Below, piece by piece: positions 46,801-46,932 of a DNA stretch of 64,000 nucleotides. The notes below the pieces were generated by a model, which saw only the letters and a program-made list of their open reading frames with translations, ran no database searches and had not been told where the DNA came from. Each line of letters opens with the position of its first letter. Positions within the stretch are counted from its first letter, which is position 1. This DNA comes from Lucinisca nassula (Eukaryota > Mollusca > Bivalvia > Lucinida > Lucinidae). The stretch lies in the NCBI GenBank assembly GCA_963580285.1, contig OY757020.1, forward strand, positions 103,171,497-103,235,496, read 5' to 3'. Position numbers and translations under genes: made by a program.

Positions 46801-46932
46801 GTCGCGCCCGTGCTTTTGCCTGGTCATTTAAACGCACTTGACAGACGGCTTAAGAAAATACTGCAAGCGGTTGCGAAGTGTTTACAAACTGGGTTGCCCA
46901 CAGCGCGTGTGATAGTATCCGACAAGTTTTAG
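1887..46932 (+). CDS. FAM20C-like secretory-pathway protein kinase, 3' six exons of the gene
   Basis: Joined exons 1887-1979, 4149-4261, 34248-34410, 40438-40565, 41667-41748 and 46647-46932 give 287 in-frame residues ending at TAG 46930-46932. Every intron is GT-AG and every split codon resolves. Landmarks in order: [13 protein letters not shown] (FAM20 family signature), [27 protein letters not shown] (the four-Cys segment), PWRRSY, the catalytic-loop motif GNKDRH, the metal-binding motif DNGRGFG, and [10 protein letters not shown]. The family comprises Golgi/secreted kinases. FAM20C phosphorylates secreted proteins on Ser-x-Glu/pSer and is linked to biomineralisation; FAM20B is a proteoglycan xylose kinase. 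DNGRGFG, the PWRRSY motif and the C-terminus ([17 protein letters not shown]) favour FAM20C over FAM20B. Signal anchor, ATP-binding Lys and other N-terminal parts are outside the window. The long introns are packed with repeats and host a nested antisense gene. Confidence 0.92.
1990..2325 (-). mobile_element. SINE-4, antisense copy, plus a short sense-strand tail
   Basis: 1990-2246 is an antisense copy: GGTTTAACGTC tail motif on the left, GATGGGCGGGGC head on the right. It is followed at 2255-2325 by a sense fragment that ends GACGGGGACGTTAAACC plus an ATCA-rich tail. It starts about 10 bp after the donor of exon a. Confidence 0.7.
2637..3052 (+). mobile_element. HP hairpin element, copy 1
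   Basis: About 415 bp. Contains an inner hairpin (GTGGGTCGCGTGCAAAGTAA ... TTTGCTAGCGACCCACTG) and outer arms TTTATTTTTCTGC / GCAGAAAAATTAAG. The far end reads TTTACATTAGACTTTACACT. A near-identical inverted copy lies at 10534-10950 and a third at 33614-34190. No coding capacity. Confidence 0.75.
3494..3703 (+). mobile_element. POGO-type MITE, intact
   Basis: Flanked by TA at both ends (TACAGTGAAATTCC ... GGAATTTTACTGTA). Inverted termini extend inward through TTAAGACCACC / GGTGGTCTTAA. An inner palindrome AAAAGTGGTCTT/AAGACCACTTTT lies at 3638-3662. It is the cleanest of the three copies in the window. Confidence 0.75.
4149..4261 (+). CDS. FAM20C-like exon b
   Basis: Acceptor TATATTTCAG ends at 4148; donor GTGAGAAA from 4262. 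The first G completes Arg, then 37 codons: [37 protein letters not shown], and one base of an Ala codon. RVPPxxGRxVN is a FAM20 signature that follows FHLDR directly. The intron behind it is about 30 kb. Confidence 0.92.
4309..4585 (+). mobile_element. FB foldback MITE, complete
   Basis: Starts CATTACGATAACACACCCG and ends CACGTGATG. The left arm holds CACATCTCCAAAATGGCTAT. The core is a long palindrome, CATAGGTTGTGGGTGCTCGT through GGTTCTAACGAGTACCC. The right arm holds CCCCAGTTTTCTC and AAAGTGGGGT. It starts 48 bp after the exon b donor. Confidence 0.75.
4594..5735 (+). repeat. Satellite-bearing repeat: about 110-150-bp units
   Basis: Starts TTAGCTCACCCGAGCATGAA. It is followed by about seven diverged units, each with 'ACAACTCCTCCTAT', 'TTTCATTCAAACTTCACAGG', 'GTTGCTTAGG' and 'CGGTTCCGCTCCAATGAACA' in order. 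The opening (GCTCACC...GTGAGTTATAGTGATC) is the type of hairpin end seen on other molluscan tandem-bearing elements. No ORF. Confidence 0.6.
5736..5945 (-). mobile_element. SINE-3, antisense, 5'-truncated
   Basis: Matches SINE-3 in reverse: GGTCAGTTTACCTATCCACA, then GCGGTTAACCAGTACAGTGC, GAAACTGACAACTGCCCTTC and GAAAAGATTTCATGATC, ending at GTTGCCGACA. The tRNA-like head is missing. It is inserted at the end of the tandem repeat 4594-5735. Confidence 0.65.
5946..6458 (+). mobile_element. FB foldback MITE interrupted by another repeat (5990-6283)
   Basis: The left arm (GAAAACTGGGGTTTGCAGGG) is at 5946-5985. The core palindrome resumes at 6290 (GACATAGGTTGTGGGTACTC) and the right end is at 6458 (CACGGGTGTGTTATTGTAAT). 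The interrupting block 5990-6283 starts AGCTCGGCTGTTTTCGAAGT, carries a GTCGTC run at 6035-6058, and ends GCATGCGGTGCTCTTG. It looks like a separate small molluscan repeat. Confidence 0.55.
6588..6812 (+). mobile_element. PB-B MITE
   Basis: Inverted ends CCCATTTTTGTACCA / TGGTATAAAATGGG with TTAA on the right (6809-6812). The core hairpin is CTGATAAGACGCCGC / GCGGCGTCTGATC. The left TTAA is degraded to GGAC. Confidence 0.7.
6880..7215. repeat. Direct repeats, interrupted by a later insertion
   Basis: Units with 'ATAAGTCATCAT', 'GCATAG' and 'TTGAGGC' recur at about 6945, 7105 and again at 7930. The third copy is cut off from the others by the hairpin element 7222-7900, so that element probably inserted into a pre-existing tandem repeat. 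Confidence 0.5.
7222..7900. mobile_element. Hairpin-bearing composite element
   Basis: 7227-7299 and 7304-7378 are inverted arms of about 73 bp (TTTTATTTCATCGAATGAAC mirrored as GTTCATGAGTGAAATAAAA). From 7383 a block begins TTTCTTACATGCTTC and ends at 7895 with its mirror GAAAAGCATGTAAGAAA. Near its right side is a short hairpin (CACTGTTTGAAACAGTG, 7830-7846). Likely a nonautonomous DNA transposon. No transposase. Confidence 0.55.
7976..9536. other. Intronic stretch without a recognised gene
   Basis: No ORF here resembles a known family; the 115-aa minus-strand ORF at 8854-9201 has no recognisable motif. 8215-8345 (GCAGCTGGTG, GTGTGGCGGCCGTAAAA) is a diverged copy of the repeat at 42009-42440 and 56532-56640. 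A run of 24 A's is at 9429-9452. Confidence 0.5.
9537..10515 (+). mobile_element. HEL element, 3' part missing, with two tandem units
   Basis: Left end CAGCTGAAGTGCACGACCCG. Two successive copies of a core of about 425 bp start near 9760 and 10185: TTTGACCTAGGCACAAAGAA, AAGGTCAAGGTCAAC, GGCGGCCATTTTGGTCATGT, GCCTCGGCGAGGC. The 3' end (GCGGGTCGTGCA) is absent; sequence breaks into the HP copy at about 10530. Confidence 0.65.
10534..10950 (-). mobile_element. HP hairpin element, copy 2 (inverted relative to copy 1)
   Basis: Reverse complement of 2637-3052 over its whole length with few mismatches. Ends at TTTCATTTCTTAATTAA. Copies 1 and 2 thus form an inverted pair about 7.5 kb apart in the same intron. 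Confidence 0.75.
11434..13614 (-). pseudogene. Reverse transcriptase and C-terminal domain of the non-LTR element
   Basis: The longest open stretch is 11725-13614 (629 codons). RT motifs by residue: [12 protein letters not shown] (129-140), HRPISLL (188-194), [12 protein letters not shown] (257-268, first catalytic Asp 259), [17 protein letters not shown] (315-331), and the catalytic box [10 protein letters not shown] (343-352). TAA at 11725 is followed in the same frame by [13 protein letters not shown] and [19 protein letters not shown], the Cys/His tail usual in CR1-like elements. Another in-frame TAA at about 11530 is followed by LYGDPSLS and a final stop at 11434. The upstream frame [10 protein letters not shown] joins 13614 without a stop, so the ATG there is not a natural start. 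RNase H and other domains are not apparent. Confidence 0.85.
13981..15420. repeat. Perfect 720-bp tandem duplication
   Basis: 13981-14700 and 14701-15420 are identical as far as I can compare them line by line. The length is a multiple of three, so the reading frame is kept across the junction. One shared G is the only microhomology at the breakpoints. It is either a very recent duplication or an assembly/collapse artefact. Confidence 0.9.
15363..15389 (-). other. 2A-like peptide motif, first (N-terminal) copy
   Basis: Encodes GDVHPNPGP (residues 20-28) directly after a hydrophobic leader. The C-terminal NPGP and the D-V-x-x spacing match 2A ribosome-skipping peptides known in CR1/Rex/L2-type elements. 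The usual Glu is His here, so activity is uncertain. An identical motif lies 720 bp away at 14643-14669. Confidence 0.6.
15471..16806. other. Intronic stretch without a recognised gene
   Basis: No conserved protein is visible on either strand. It includes an ATA/ATAAT-rich spot at 16005-16015 and a T run near 16569-16583. Possible remnants of the FB family occur around 16060-16090 but are too diverged to call. Confidence 0.4.
16807..16904. repeat. (CA)n microsatellite
   Basis: 98 bp of almost pure CA dinucleotide with one CCA and one CCCA interruption. Unlike the SINE-1 tails it is not joined to a SINE body. An FB remnant begins right after it. Confidence 0.95.
16905..17835 (+). mobile_element. 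Three diverged FB MITE remnants
   Basis: Core fragments at 16908-16970 (GGCCCTAACGAGCACCCACA), 17365-17440 and 17755-17825 (AGAACCGCCCTGGTTAGGCG) are each followed by AGTTTTCTCTATGTGAAGTG-type right arms where preserved. They are more diverged than copies elsewhere in the window. Confidence 0.5.
17847..18395 (+). mobile_element. HEL element, 3' part with complete 3' end
   Basis: Carries the TTCATTGGTTAGATCGCATT segment twice, GGCGAGGCTATACTAAATGG, a GGACGGACAGACAGAC run, then the 3' hairpin CCGACTTCAGTTGG and the end GCGGGTCGTGCA (18378-18389). The 5' end is missing. Confidence 0.65.
18600..18705 (+). mobile_element. SINE-5 fragment, diverged
   Basis: Shares GACTTTCGGAT(C/G)AGTCT and AAACCGAG(A/G)TCCCGTC with the SINE-5 copy at 33929-34096. 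The tRNA-like head is not recognisable and the tail is degenerate (AAACACATACACAC). Confidence 0.45.
18720..18900 (-). mobile_element. PB-A MITE, partial
   Basis: Contains the PB-A core (CAAACAGTGTAGATCC ... CATCTGATCAGGG), ATCAAGTAATTTCATTGG and the end CAACAGGACAAGGGTTAGGG. The left terminal part is missing. Confidence 0.6.
18945..19055 (+). mobile_element. SINE-4, 3' tail fragment
   Basis: Contains GTGAAAGTCCCACAAAGTTG, GAAGCAACGTCTCCAAAATG and CTGACGGGGAGGTTAAACCA with an AAGC-type tail. It abuts a PB-A MITE. Confidence 0.6.
19067..19270 (+). mobile_element. PB-A MITE with TTAA at both ends
   Basis: TTAACCCTTATGCCGCTGCA on the left; TTCAGCAGGATAAGGGAAATTAA on the right, seen as CAGCAGGATAAGGG then TTAA. 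The core is CAGTGTAGATCCTGATCAGA. The right TTAA is three bases off the GGG end, so the terminus is slightly damaged. Confidence 0.65.
19291..19566 (+). mobile_element. FB foldback MITE
   Basis: Starts CATTACATAACACCCCAGTG and ends TTGTTCACGTGATG. The core palindrome is centred near 19420; the right arm holds AAAGTGGGGTTTAGTGGG. The next 400 bp (19570-19965) show nothing recognisable. Confidence 0.7.
19968..20173 (-). mobile_element. SINE-2, antisense copy
   Basis: On the minus strand: head GGGCCTCCGTGGCCTACGGC, B-box-like GGTTCGAGCCTC, then CCAAGTTCTGCAACGGAAGG, AGGTGGTTTTTCCTCC and a poly-T/A end at 19960-19968. The family recurs at 21840, 25638, 31554 and 40128. Confidence 0.75.
20455..20697 (+). 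mobile_element. FB foldback MITE, rearranged core
   Basis: Two partial core arms (20500-20545 and 20550-20595) flank GAAGCG/GCGCC fragments. The right end TCACACGGATGTGTTATCGT is at 20665-20690. The core seems duplicated or partly inverted. 20700-21060 is AT-rich with no recognised content. Confidence 0.55.
21065..21435 (+). mobile_element. FB MITE pair, overlapping
   Basis: Two core palindromes follow each other (21085-21145 and 21150-21225) before one right arm (CCCCAGTTTTACTATATAAA, then a GGGGTGGGGTGGGGG run). A partial core restarts at 21430. This probably reflects insertion of one FB into another or a local duplication. Confidence 0.5.
21840..22068 (+). mobile_element. SINE-2, in the 3' flank of the ceramidase-like gene
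   Basis: Head GGGCCTCCGTAGCCTAATGG, then the leader anticodon-like region CTGACTCTTAAACATTGG, CCAAGTTCTGCAACTGG and ATAATCTTGAAAAGGACGT, ending in an AATAAT tail. It ends about 30 bp downstream of the minus-strand gene's stop (22100), so it may supply part of that gene's 3' UTR in antisense orientation. Confidence 0.75.
22100..22942 (-). CDS. Alkaline-ceramidase-like multipass membrane protein lacking catalytic residues
   Basis: 280 codons without introns. About seven hydrophobic segments (roughly residues 43-62, 71-88, 101-118, 134-152, 158-180, 196-214, 225-248) follow an N-terminus with a CEYQ motif at 28-31. The pattern matches alkaline ceramidases (CREST superfamily), ER/Golgi enzymes that hydrolyse ceramide: a Cys-Glu near the start, S-x-x-x-H-ATL in TM2, W-x-(S/I)-D-R-x-x-C in TM6 (here FWLIDRFAC, 211-219), and PVxxRWP near the end. 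The Ser is kept (S84), but the TM2 His aligns with N88, the Asp 11 residues later with Q99, and the HxxxH pair in the last TM with Y229 and L233. Length fits the family (about 265-290). The ATG is preceded by a possible 3' splice site (TTTCCAG, 17-11 bp upstream), so a non-coding 5' exon is possible. It lies antisense inside a FAM20C intron. Confidence 0.7.
   Translation of the reverse strand: MGGSTSDMYPDDVTTYNFTAMTPTYGHCEYQYLRDDNGVLKETFSMLFGILVACQGLFGLITSRNVGVGSRYIFSLIIGYGVMSALHNATLWNGFKKTQGAVLNLMQAVVIIKLITTLKFKPFSSTPHLQIISDILMTIFGTYPIIAHVIGASFGNSWVSWLTFDLIWAVMLVELIVIFVFRKRYPQYDVCPDLFHLIFYAMATCILAYIFWLIDRFACSRAVAIMQFYGLWLFLMGLTFYYLTVLDAFLQAAWQNYTPVVTRWPTKYIFLFVYVKWEPL
23070..23277 (+). mobile_element. 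Diverged HP-like fragment
   Basis: Shares TTAAGTGACGTCAAAGTAAT, CCATGGTTTTCT, ACGTCAACG(A/C)CGC and TTTTGGCCCTCATCCAATAA with HP copies. A similar fragment is at 38555-38670. It lies 130 bp upstream of the ceramidase-like gene. Confidence 0.45.
23278..23400 (-). mobile_element. PB-B MITE, half copy
   Basis: GAAACCCCGAAAGGGGTACC and the hairpin CAGATCAGACGCC / GGCGTCTGATCAG are present, then the element stops at AACATAATTTTCTGTC. The terminal TTAA on that side is missing. Confidence 0.55.
23777..24032. repeat. 64-bp tandem repeat, four copies
   Basis: Units start AACCCTTTGAATGTACGTCA and end GGCTAGCATTTT. Copies begin at 23777, 23841, 23905 and 23969 and differ by only a few bases each. Each unit contains TTTCAAAGGTCATGG. 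No ORF crosses all units in a meaningful way. Confidence 0.85.
24090..24720 (+). mobile_element. Two FB MITEs of the CACGCCTATA subtype, head to tail
   Basis: First copy 24098-24440: CACGAAAACATGCCTATATA to ATTACGACAACACG, with a partly duplicated core at 24185-24345. Second copy about 24440-24716: starts CATTACGACAACACGCCTAT, ends TATAGGCGTGTTTTC. The arms carry TTTTTTCGGCGATAAA and GGGGTTCAAGGGGGTC. The shared boundary near 24440 suggests one inserted at the end of the other. Confidence 0.7.
24850..25155 (-). mobile_element. SINE-4, full-length antisense
   Basis: Tail side TGATTTGAGGTTTAACATTC, middle AAATGACTTCTCAAGCCCTG, then CCTCTAAGCGGTTTACCAGT, GCTCTGCGTGGAAGCATCAT, and head side CTTCAAGCCCCGATGGGCGG. 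About 305 bp; one of the best copies. Confidence 0.75.
25300..25441 (+). mobile_element. Small MITE with CCCAGCAGACAC / CTACTGGGT ends
   Basis: Imperfect inverted ends (CCCAGCAGACACACG and ATGTTCCTACTGGG) enclose repeated AACGTC/GACGTT palindromes (ACGTCACGACGTTGCACC). Similar ACGTC-rich MITEs occur in many invertebrates. Family not assigned. Confidence 0.45.
25638..26043 (+). mobile_element. SINE-2, one full copy and one head-truncated copy in tandem
   Basis: 25638-25880: head GGTTTCCGTGGCCTAGTGGA, B box GGTTCGACCC, CCGGTTTTCGCCCACCTCTG and a 20-A tail. 25882-26043 repeats from AGAGCGCTCACTCTCGATCA to AGGGCCGTAAAAAAATG. The second begins inside the tRNA-like region, consistent with insertion at the poly-A tail of the first. 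Confidence 0.75.
26060..26500 (+). repeat. Repeat shared with 30783-31070 and 32085-32160
   Basis: 26063-26143 matches 30788-30868 almost exactly (CACACCAGACAAGGAAATCC, TACCCTGGGATAGAAATTTA, CCTGGTGTTCCGACCCA). 26320-26400 (AAGAAAAAGAATCCAATATG, ATCCGTCCCTCGGGATCAC) recurs at 32085-32155. Probably one dispersed DNA-type repeat in several pieces. Confidence 0.5.
26591..26731. mobile_element. Hairpin MITE
   Basis: Arms of about 60 bp, GAATCGGATATGATGTTCTG through GGGATGACCGTGCTGAGCGG mirrored by CCGCTCAGCACGGTCATCCC to CATCATATTAGATTC, around a short loop (AACAGACGCTCTGCCGGGG). A shorter related hairpin lies at 30983-31058. Confidence 0.6.
27215..27422 (+). mobile_element. HEL element, 3' end only
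   Basis: Starts in ATTTATATCTATCAGTATGC, carries ACAGAC/TGACAG runs, the hairpin CCGACTTCAGTCGG and the terminus GCGGGTCGTGCA. It is preceded by an HP fragment (27178-27212, AGTGTAAAGTCTAATGTAAA). Confidence 0.6.
27728..27935 (-). mobile_element. PB-B MITE with TTAA at both ends
   Basis: TTAACCCGTTTTGTACCAGA on the left, TTTTGTACAAAAACGGTTAA on the right. The central hairpin is GATCAGACGCCGCATTCTGC / GCGGCGTCTGATC, with an A run at 27855-27871. This is the clearest evidence for TTAA target choice in the family. Confidence 0.8.
28130..28590 (+). mobile_element. FB MITEs, one half copy plus one copy with doubled core
   Basis: 28130-28225 is a right arm only (CCCCAGTTTTCTC ... TTGTTCACGTG). 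28240-28590 starts ATTACGCAAACACGCC and ends TATAGGCGTGTTTTAGTGAT. It contains two successive core palindromes (28345-28415 and 28420-28485), an internal duplication of about 72 bp. Confidence 0.65.
28640..28840 (+). mobile_element. Diverged FB MITE remnant
   Basis: Core TTGAGGAGGTTGTAACGAGT, right arm CCACAGTTTTCTTTATATAA, end CATGGACTTGATAACGTGGT. The left arm is largely lost. Confidence 0.45.
28866..29365 (+). mobile_element. SINE-3, nearly full, carrying a nested SINE-5
   Basis: Head with B box GGGTTCGATACC (28924-28935), body GGAGATTGATCATGAAACC, GGACAGCTGTCAGTTTCTGG, GGTTAACCGCTTACGTATAA, and 3' end GACTGGGCCGTTAAACTCCA with AACAAACAAA. The segment around GTTTCTGGCGAAAGAA is duplicated (29030 and 29122). 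SINE-5 (29182-29270, antisense) interrupts it and is flanked by AAGCCTGCCCAGGA. Confidence 0.75.
29182..29270 (-). mobile_element. SINE-5, 5'-truncated, inserted in SINE-3
   Basis: Begins GTGAGTGAGTGAGTTTTAG and ends GACTCATCCGAAAGTCT. The 14-bp direct repeat AAGCCTGCCCAGGA (29168-29181 and 29271-29284) is the target duplication. This dates SINE-5 mobility after that of SINE-3. Confidence 0.8.
29394..29606 (+). mobile_element. PB-A MITE with TTAA at both ends
   Basis: TTAACCCTTGTCCTGCTGAA on the left; TAGCAGGATAAGGGTTAA on the right. Core hairpin GATCCTGATCAGATGGCTTC / GAAGCCATCTGATCTGGATC. 213 bp, intact. Confidence 0.8.
29628..29905 (+). mobile_element. FB foldback MITE
   Basis: Starts CATTACGATAACACACCCGT with a short duplication (CACACCCGTGT twice at 29635-29660). 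Perfect core palindrome centred near 29773; right arm CCCAGTTTTCTCTTAATAGA. Confidence 0.65.
29930..30190 (-). mobile_element. FB foldback MITE, CACGCCTATA subtype
   Basis: Starts CACGAAAACACGCCGATATT, ends GGTATAGGCGTGTTTGCGTA. The core has lost one arm's CCGCCTC part, leaving an asymmetric palindrome. Arms TTTTGACCCCCTTGAACCCC and TTTTTCGGCGATAAAGGTGG. Confidence 0.65.
30281..30558 (+). mobile_element. SINE-4, sense
   Basis: Starts AAATATATGGGCTGCATGAT. Contains CTGGTAAACCGCTTAGAGGA, CGGTGCGAGGCGGACCGTCC and GACGGGGACGTTAAACCTCA. Tail AAATCAAACAAACAAAC. Confidence 0.75.
30783..31070. repeat. Dispersed repeat with short hairpin
   Basis: 30788-30868 duplicates 26063-26143. 30983-31058 forms a hairpin (CCAATATGGGGTTCTGTTGT with ACAGAACCCCATATC). 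It resembles the arms of 26591-26731 in layout. Confidence 0.5.
31127..31310 (-). mobile_element. SINE-4, antisense, head-truncated
   Basis: TTGAGGTTTAACGTCACTGT, TCATTTTGGAGACGGTGCTT, AAGCCCTGTCACCCAATGAA, ending at GCTCGCACCACATTTCCTGT. Confidence 0.65.
31554..31715 (+). mobile_element. SINE-2, sense, tail-truncated
   Basis: GGGCCTCCATGGCCTAGTAG, B box GGTTCGAGCC, GGTCAGGTGGTTTTTCTCCG, ending at CGCCCCACCTCTTATTTACG. Lacks the CCAAGTTCTGC box, so it is internally deleted. Confidence 0.65.
31775..31910 (+). mobile_element. FB MITE fragment, left half
   Basis: CATCATTACAATAACACAAC, CATTTCTCCAAATTGGTTAG, then the first core arm (GAAACAGAGGTTATGGGGGC) and a stop at GCCGCCTCATC. Confidence 0.5.
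32217..33160 (+). mobile_element. Satellite-bearing element with GTCGCGCCTG inverted ends
   Basis: Ends GTCGCGCCTG (32217-32226) and CAGGCGCGAC (33151-33160) are perfect inverted repeats. Inside are about five units of 158-188 bp, beginning near 32301, 32459, 32647, 32816 and 32984. Each has 'ACCCTAGCGTTC', 'AAGTTTATTTCTCAAGAACT', 'AGAGCTTCATTA' and 'GCAAGCATCCATATTTGACC'. No ORF. Confidence 0.7.
33190..33500 (+). mobile_element. FB fragment and PB-A core fragment
   Basis: 33195-33300 has FB core pieces (CATAGCTTGTAGATAC, AGGCGGTTCTAACGAGTACC). 33420-33495 is a PB-A core hairpin (CCTGATCAGACGGCTCCTTC / GAGCAGTCTGATCTGG) without ends. Confidence 0.5.
33614..34190 (+). mobile_element. HP hairpin element, copy 3, split by SINE-5
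   Basis: Same order as copy 1 (TTATTTTTCTGCTGTTCATG ... GTTTACATTAGACTTTACAC) with more substitutions and a shorter central loop. The segment 33929-34096 is a SINE-5 insertion. It ends about 60 bp upstream of FAM20C exon c. Confidence 0.7.
33929..34096 (+). mobile_element. SINE-5, full-length, tRNA-derived
   Basis: tRNA-like head GCAGTGGTTACGCTTCTCGC ... GGGTCGCAGGATCGATCCCG (A- and B-box positions), then GACTTTCGGATGAGTC, GGTGGGACGTAAAACGC and tail CTCACTCACTCA. Target duplication CGTCATTGA at 33920-33928 and 34097-34105. Confidence 0.8.
34248..34410 (+). CDS. FAM20C-like exon c
   Basis: Acceptor TTCTCGTTTCAG ends 34247; donor GTATTA from 34411. Two bases complete Ala, then 53 codons from [13 protein letters not shown] to YQPWRRSY, then two bases of a Ser codon. 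The four cysteines (C4, C9, C13, C20 of this exon) match the disulfide cluster of FAM20 kinases; PWRRSY is a FAM20C-type motif. Confidence 0.93.
34440..34522. repeat. Small inverted repeat after exon c
   Basis: Arms CATTGCAGCACATTGACCTG and CAGGTCAACGTGACATTGCA around an AAAGG...CTTT stem. A hairpin of about 80 bp, 30 bp into the intron. Confidence 0.5.
35260..35292. repeat. Homopolymer C22-A11
   Basis: 22 C's followed by 11 A's within the CGG element interior. Length is likely unreliable in sequencing. Confidence 0.9.
35390..35692 (+). mobile_element. SINE-3, full-length
   Basis: tRNA-like head TGCCTCAGTAGCTAAGTAGC with B box GGGTTCGATACC (35433-35444), then GGAGATTGATTATGAAATC, GGTTAACCGCTTACGTATAA, and end TGGGCCGTTAAACTCCAATA plus CAAACAAACAA. 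Confidence 0.8.
36120..36335. repeat. (TTTA)n tracts and PB-A fragment
   Basis: TTTA repeats at 36126-36149 and 36186-36215. 36230-36335 is a PB-A remnant (ATTACTTGATGCATGTA, CTGTAGATCCAGATCAGATG). Confidence 0.6.
36660..37440 (+). mobile_element. Cluster of FB MITE pieces
   Basis: Several incomplete FB copies: core pieces at 36700-36760 and 36865-36905, right arms CCCCAATTTTACTATATAAA (37045) and CCCCAGTTTTACTATATAAA (37275), ends CATTACGAAAACACGCCTAT (37083) and ATATCGGCGTGTTTTCGCGA (37320). This reflects repeated insertion into the same family. Confidence 0.55.
37441..37722 (-). mobile_element. SINE-4, antisense
   Basis: TTGACATTTAACGCCCCAAC, TCATTTTGGAGACGTTGCCT, ATGATATCTCAAGCCCTACC, and head side CTTGAAGTCCCGATGGGCGG. 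It ends about 40 bp before the right minisatellite end of the CGG element. Confidence 0.7.
38190..38445 (+). mobile_element. PB-B half copy followed by SINE-4 tail fragment
   Basis: 38190-38343: CCATTTTGCACCGGAAATGG, GCGGCGTCTGATCCGGGCTT, ACACAAACTGTCAACACTAA. 38346-38445: TTGTTTGAATTGAGGTTTTA to TTTTTCCCGACATTGA (SINE-4, antisense, truncated). Confidence 0.6.
38445..38900 (+). mobile_element. Diverged HP-like sequence
   Basis: Carries CATGTGACTCGATGCGTTCA, TTACACTGGAAATGTAAATG, GTGACGTCAAATCCG and AACGTCAACGCCGCTCC as in HP elements, but rearranged. No coding signal. Confidence 0.45.
38912..39056. mobile_element. Hairpin element
   Basis: Arms AAATTGTCATTTGTGAAGGT ... CCCGTTTTACGGCTC and the mirror GCCGTAAAACGAAATTTCC ... 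CAAATGACAATTTT around a short loop (CGCTGGCGCG). A fragment of the same element is at 26960-27020. Confidence 0.6.
39165..39670 (+). mobile_element. Two FB MITEs
   Basis: 39165-39440: core CCGCCTCTAACCGCCTCACA with a small duplication, right arm CTTGCCTATGTATAAAGTGA. 39490-39670: core TCGTTAGAACCGCCTCAATG, right arm CCCCACTTTTCTCTTTTAAG. Confidence 0.6.
40128..40357 (-). mobile_element. SINE-2 just upstream of FAM20C exon d
   Basis: On the minus strand: GGGCCTCCGTGGCCTAGTGG ... CCAAGTTCTGCAACGGAAGG ... ACCAAAA tail (T run at 40128-40138 on +). Target duplication TTTGTGACAAACTT flanks it (about 40113-40129 and 40358-40371). It ends 80 bp before the exon. Confidence 0.8.
40438..40565 (+). CDS. 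FAM20C-like exon d
   Basis: Acceptor CTTTTTTTTTCAG ends 40437; donor GTAATAA from 40566. One base completes Ser, then [42 protein letters not shown] and one base of Gly. AxWExDxxFC followed by TxPYxxxxxLLDxID is the FAM20 C-lobe pattern; the TFDFLTG stretch leads into the catalytic loop. Confidence 0.93.
40672..40812 (+). repeat. Solo end of the CGG minisatellite element
   Basis: CAGGACACTTCGTCCCC, CACCTCGTCCTCTACACACC, GCTCGGCCCCAAATCCACCT with a C run at 40748-40757. Same terminal sequence and orientation as 34636, but no partner end is visible nearby. Confidence 0.6.
40860..40897. repeat. (GA)n microsatellite
   Basis: 38 bp of pure GA dinucleotide in the intron after exon d. Confidence 0.95.
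41095..41295 (-). mobile_element. FB MITE remnant
   Basis: Shortened core (TAGAACCGACTCATTGGGGC / GGCGGTTCTAACGA) with AGTCTTGGAGCAGAA and end TTTTTACGTGATG. Its arms have lost most sequence. Confidence 0.5.
41296..41520 (-). mobile_element. SINE-3, antisense
   Basis: Tail GTTTGTTTGTTTGTTTAACG, then AAGCGGTTTACCAGTACAGT, GAAAAGATTTCATGATCAGT, and the tRNA-like head reversed (GGGAATCAAACCCGCGACTT ... AGTCAGACGCTCTAGCATCC). Ends near exon e. Confidence 0.75.
41667..41748 (+). CDS. FAM20C-like exon e (catalytic loop and metal-binding Asp)
   Basis: Acceptor TTATTCTTTCAG ends 41666; donor GTACGT from 41749. Completes Gly, then [26 protein letters not shown] and two bases of Gly. GNKDRH carries the catalytic-loop Asp and MYDNGRGFG the metal-binding Asp of the FAM20 kinase fold, so both key residues are intact and an active kinase is expected. 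Confidence 0.94.
41760..42008 (+). mobile_element. FB foldback MITE
   Basis: CATTACGATAACACATCCGT on the left; perfect core palindrome centred near 41900; shortened right arm with CTATATATAGTGGGGC. It starts 12 bp after the exon e donor. Confidence 0.7.
42009..42440. repeat. 247-bp tandem duplication
   Basis: TCTCCCTGCCCTACATCATA starts at about 42010 and again at 42257; the second unit ends at about 42440. Units share CTTGTCCTTCGGGATCATTG, CCTAATTGGCCGAAACT and CAGTTCTGTGGTGTATT. A related block occurs, inverted, at 56532-56640 and a diverged one at 8215. Confidence 0.7.
42591..42802 (+). mobile_element. PB-A MITE
   Basis: CCCTTGTCCTGCTGAATATT on the left; CTCAGCAGAACAAGGGTTAA on the right. 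Core GATCCTGATCAGATGGCTTC / GAAGCCATCTGATTTGGATC. Left TTAA mutated to TATC. Confidence 0.75.
42969..43270 (-). mobile_element. SINE-4, full-length antisense
   Basis: TTGTTTGTTTGGTTTGAGGT, ATGTCCACGTCAACACTGTA, ATGAAATGACATCTCAAGCC, CTCTAAGCAGTTTACCAGTA, CAAGCCCCGATAGGCGGGGG. Confidence 0.75.
43301..43513 (-). mobile_element. PB-A MITE with TTAA at both ends
   Basis: TTAACCCTTATCTTGCTGTT on the left; CAGCAAGATAAGGGTTAA on the right. Core GATCAGATGGCTTCTGAAGA. 213 bp, same length as 29394-29606 but opposite orientation. Confidence 0.8.
43672..44121 (+). mobile_element. POGO-type MITE split by an FB element
   Basis: Left part TACACTGTTAAGACCATCT to AGTTATTTTTTCC (43740). Right part resumes at 43997 (GCTTTGCGTTTTCTGAATAC) to GGAATTTTGCTGTGTA. 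The intervening 43743-43996 is an FB MITE (CACGAAAACACATTTGTATT ... GTACAGGCGTGTTTTCGAAA). Confidence 0.7.
44239..45800 (+). mobile_element. Satellite-bearing element with CTCACCAGAG inverted ends
   Basis: Starts AACAAGAGGCCCATGGGCC and CTCACCAGAG; ends CTCTGGTGAGCTAAAAA after a GACGAC run (45708-45750). About three units of about 456 bp start near 44583, 45040 and 45495 (the last shortened). They carry AAATTTGACCTTGAC, AGGTCAAGGTCAACCAAAGG, GTTCTTGAGAAGAAGATTTT and CATGGCGGCCATATTGGTCA. No ORF. A similar organisation is widespread in molluscan genomes. Confidence 0.7.
45949..46286 (-). mobile_element. SINE-1, second copy
   Basis: Same body as 491-833 with few differences; TG run at 45948-45966 is the (CA)n tail. 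Target duplication GCTAACGTCATGTG at 45935-45948 and 46287-46300. Confidence 0.85.
46343..46537 (+). mobile_element. PB-B MITE, core hairpin shortened
   Basis: TTAACCCTTTTTGTACCCAA on the left; TATAGTACAAAATGGGTAAA on the right. One arm of the core (the CAGACGCCGC part) is deleted, leaving CAGTGTAGGCCCTGGGCCTG. It ends 109 bp before exon f. Confidence 0.7.
46647..46932 (+). CDS. FAM20C-like exon f, terminal coding exon
   Basis: Acceptor TTTTTTTCATTCCAG ends 46646. Completes Gly, then 94 codons and [77 protein letters not shown], ending VIVSDKF. Shows the paired Cys and the DPVAPVL...LDRRL pattern of FAM20C C-termini. It is shorter at the end than vertebrate FAM20C, which has extra residues after the DxDL-type motif. 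Confidence 0.94.
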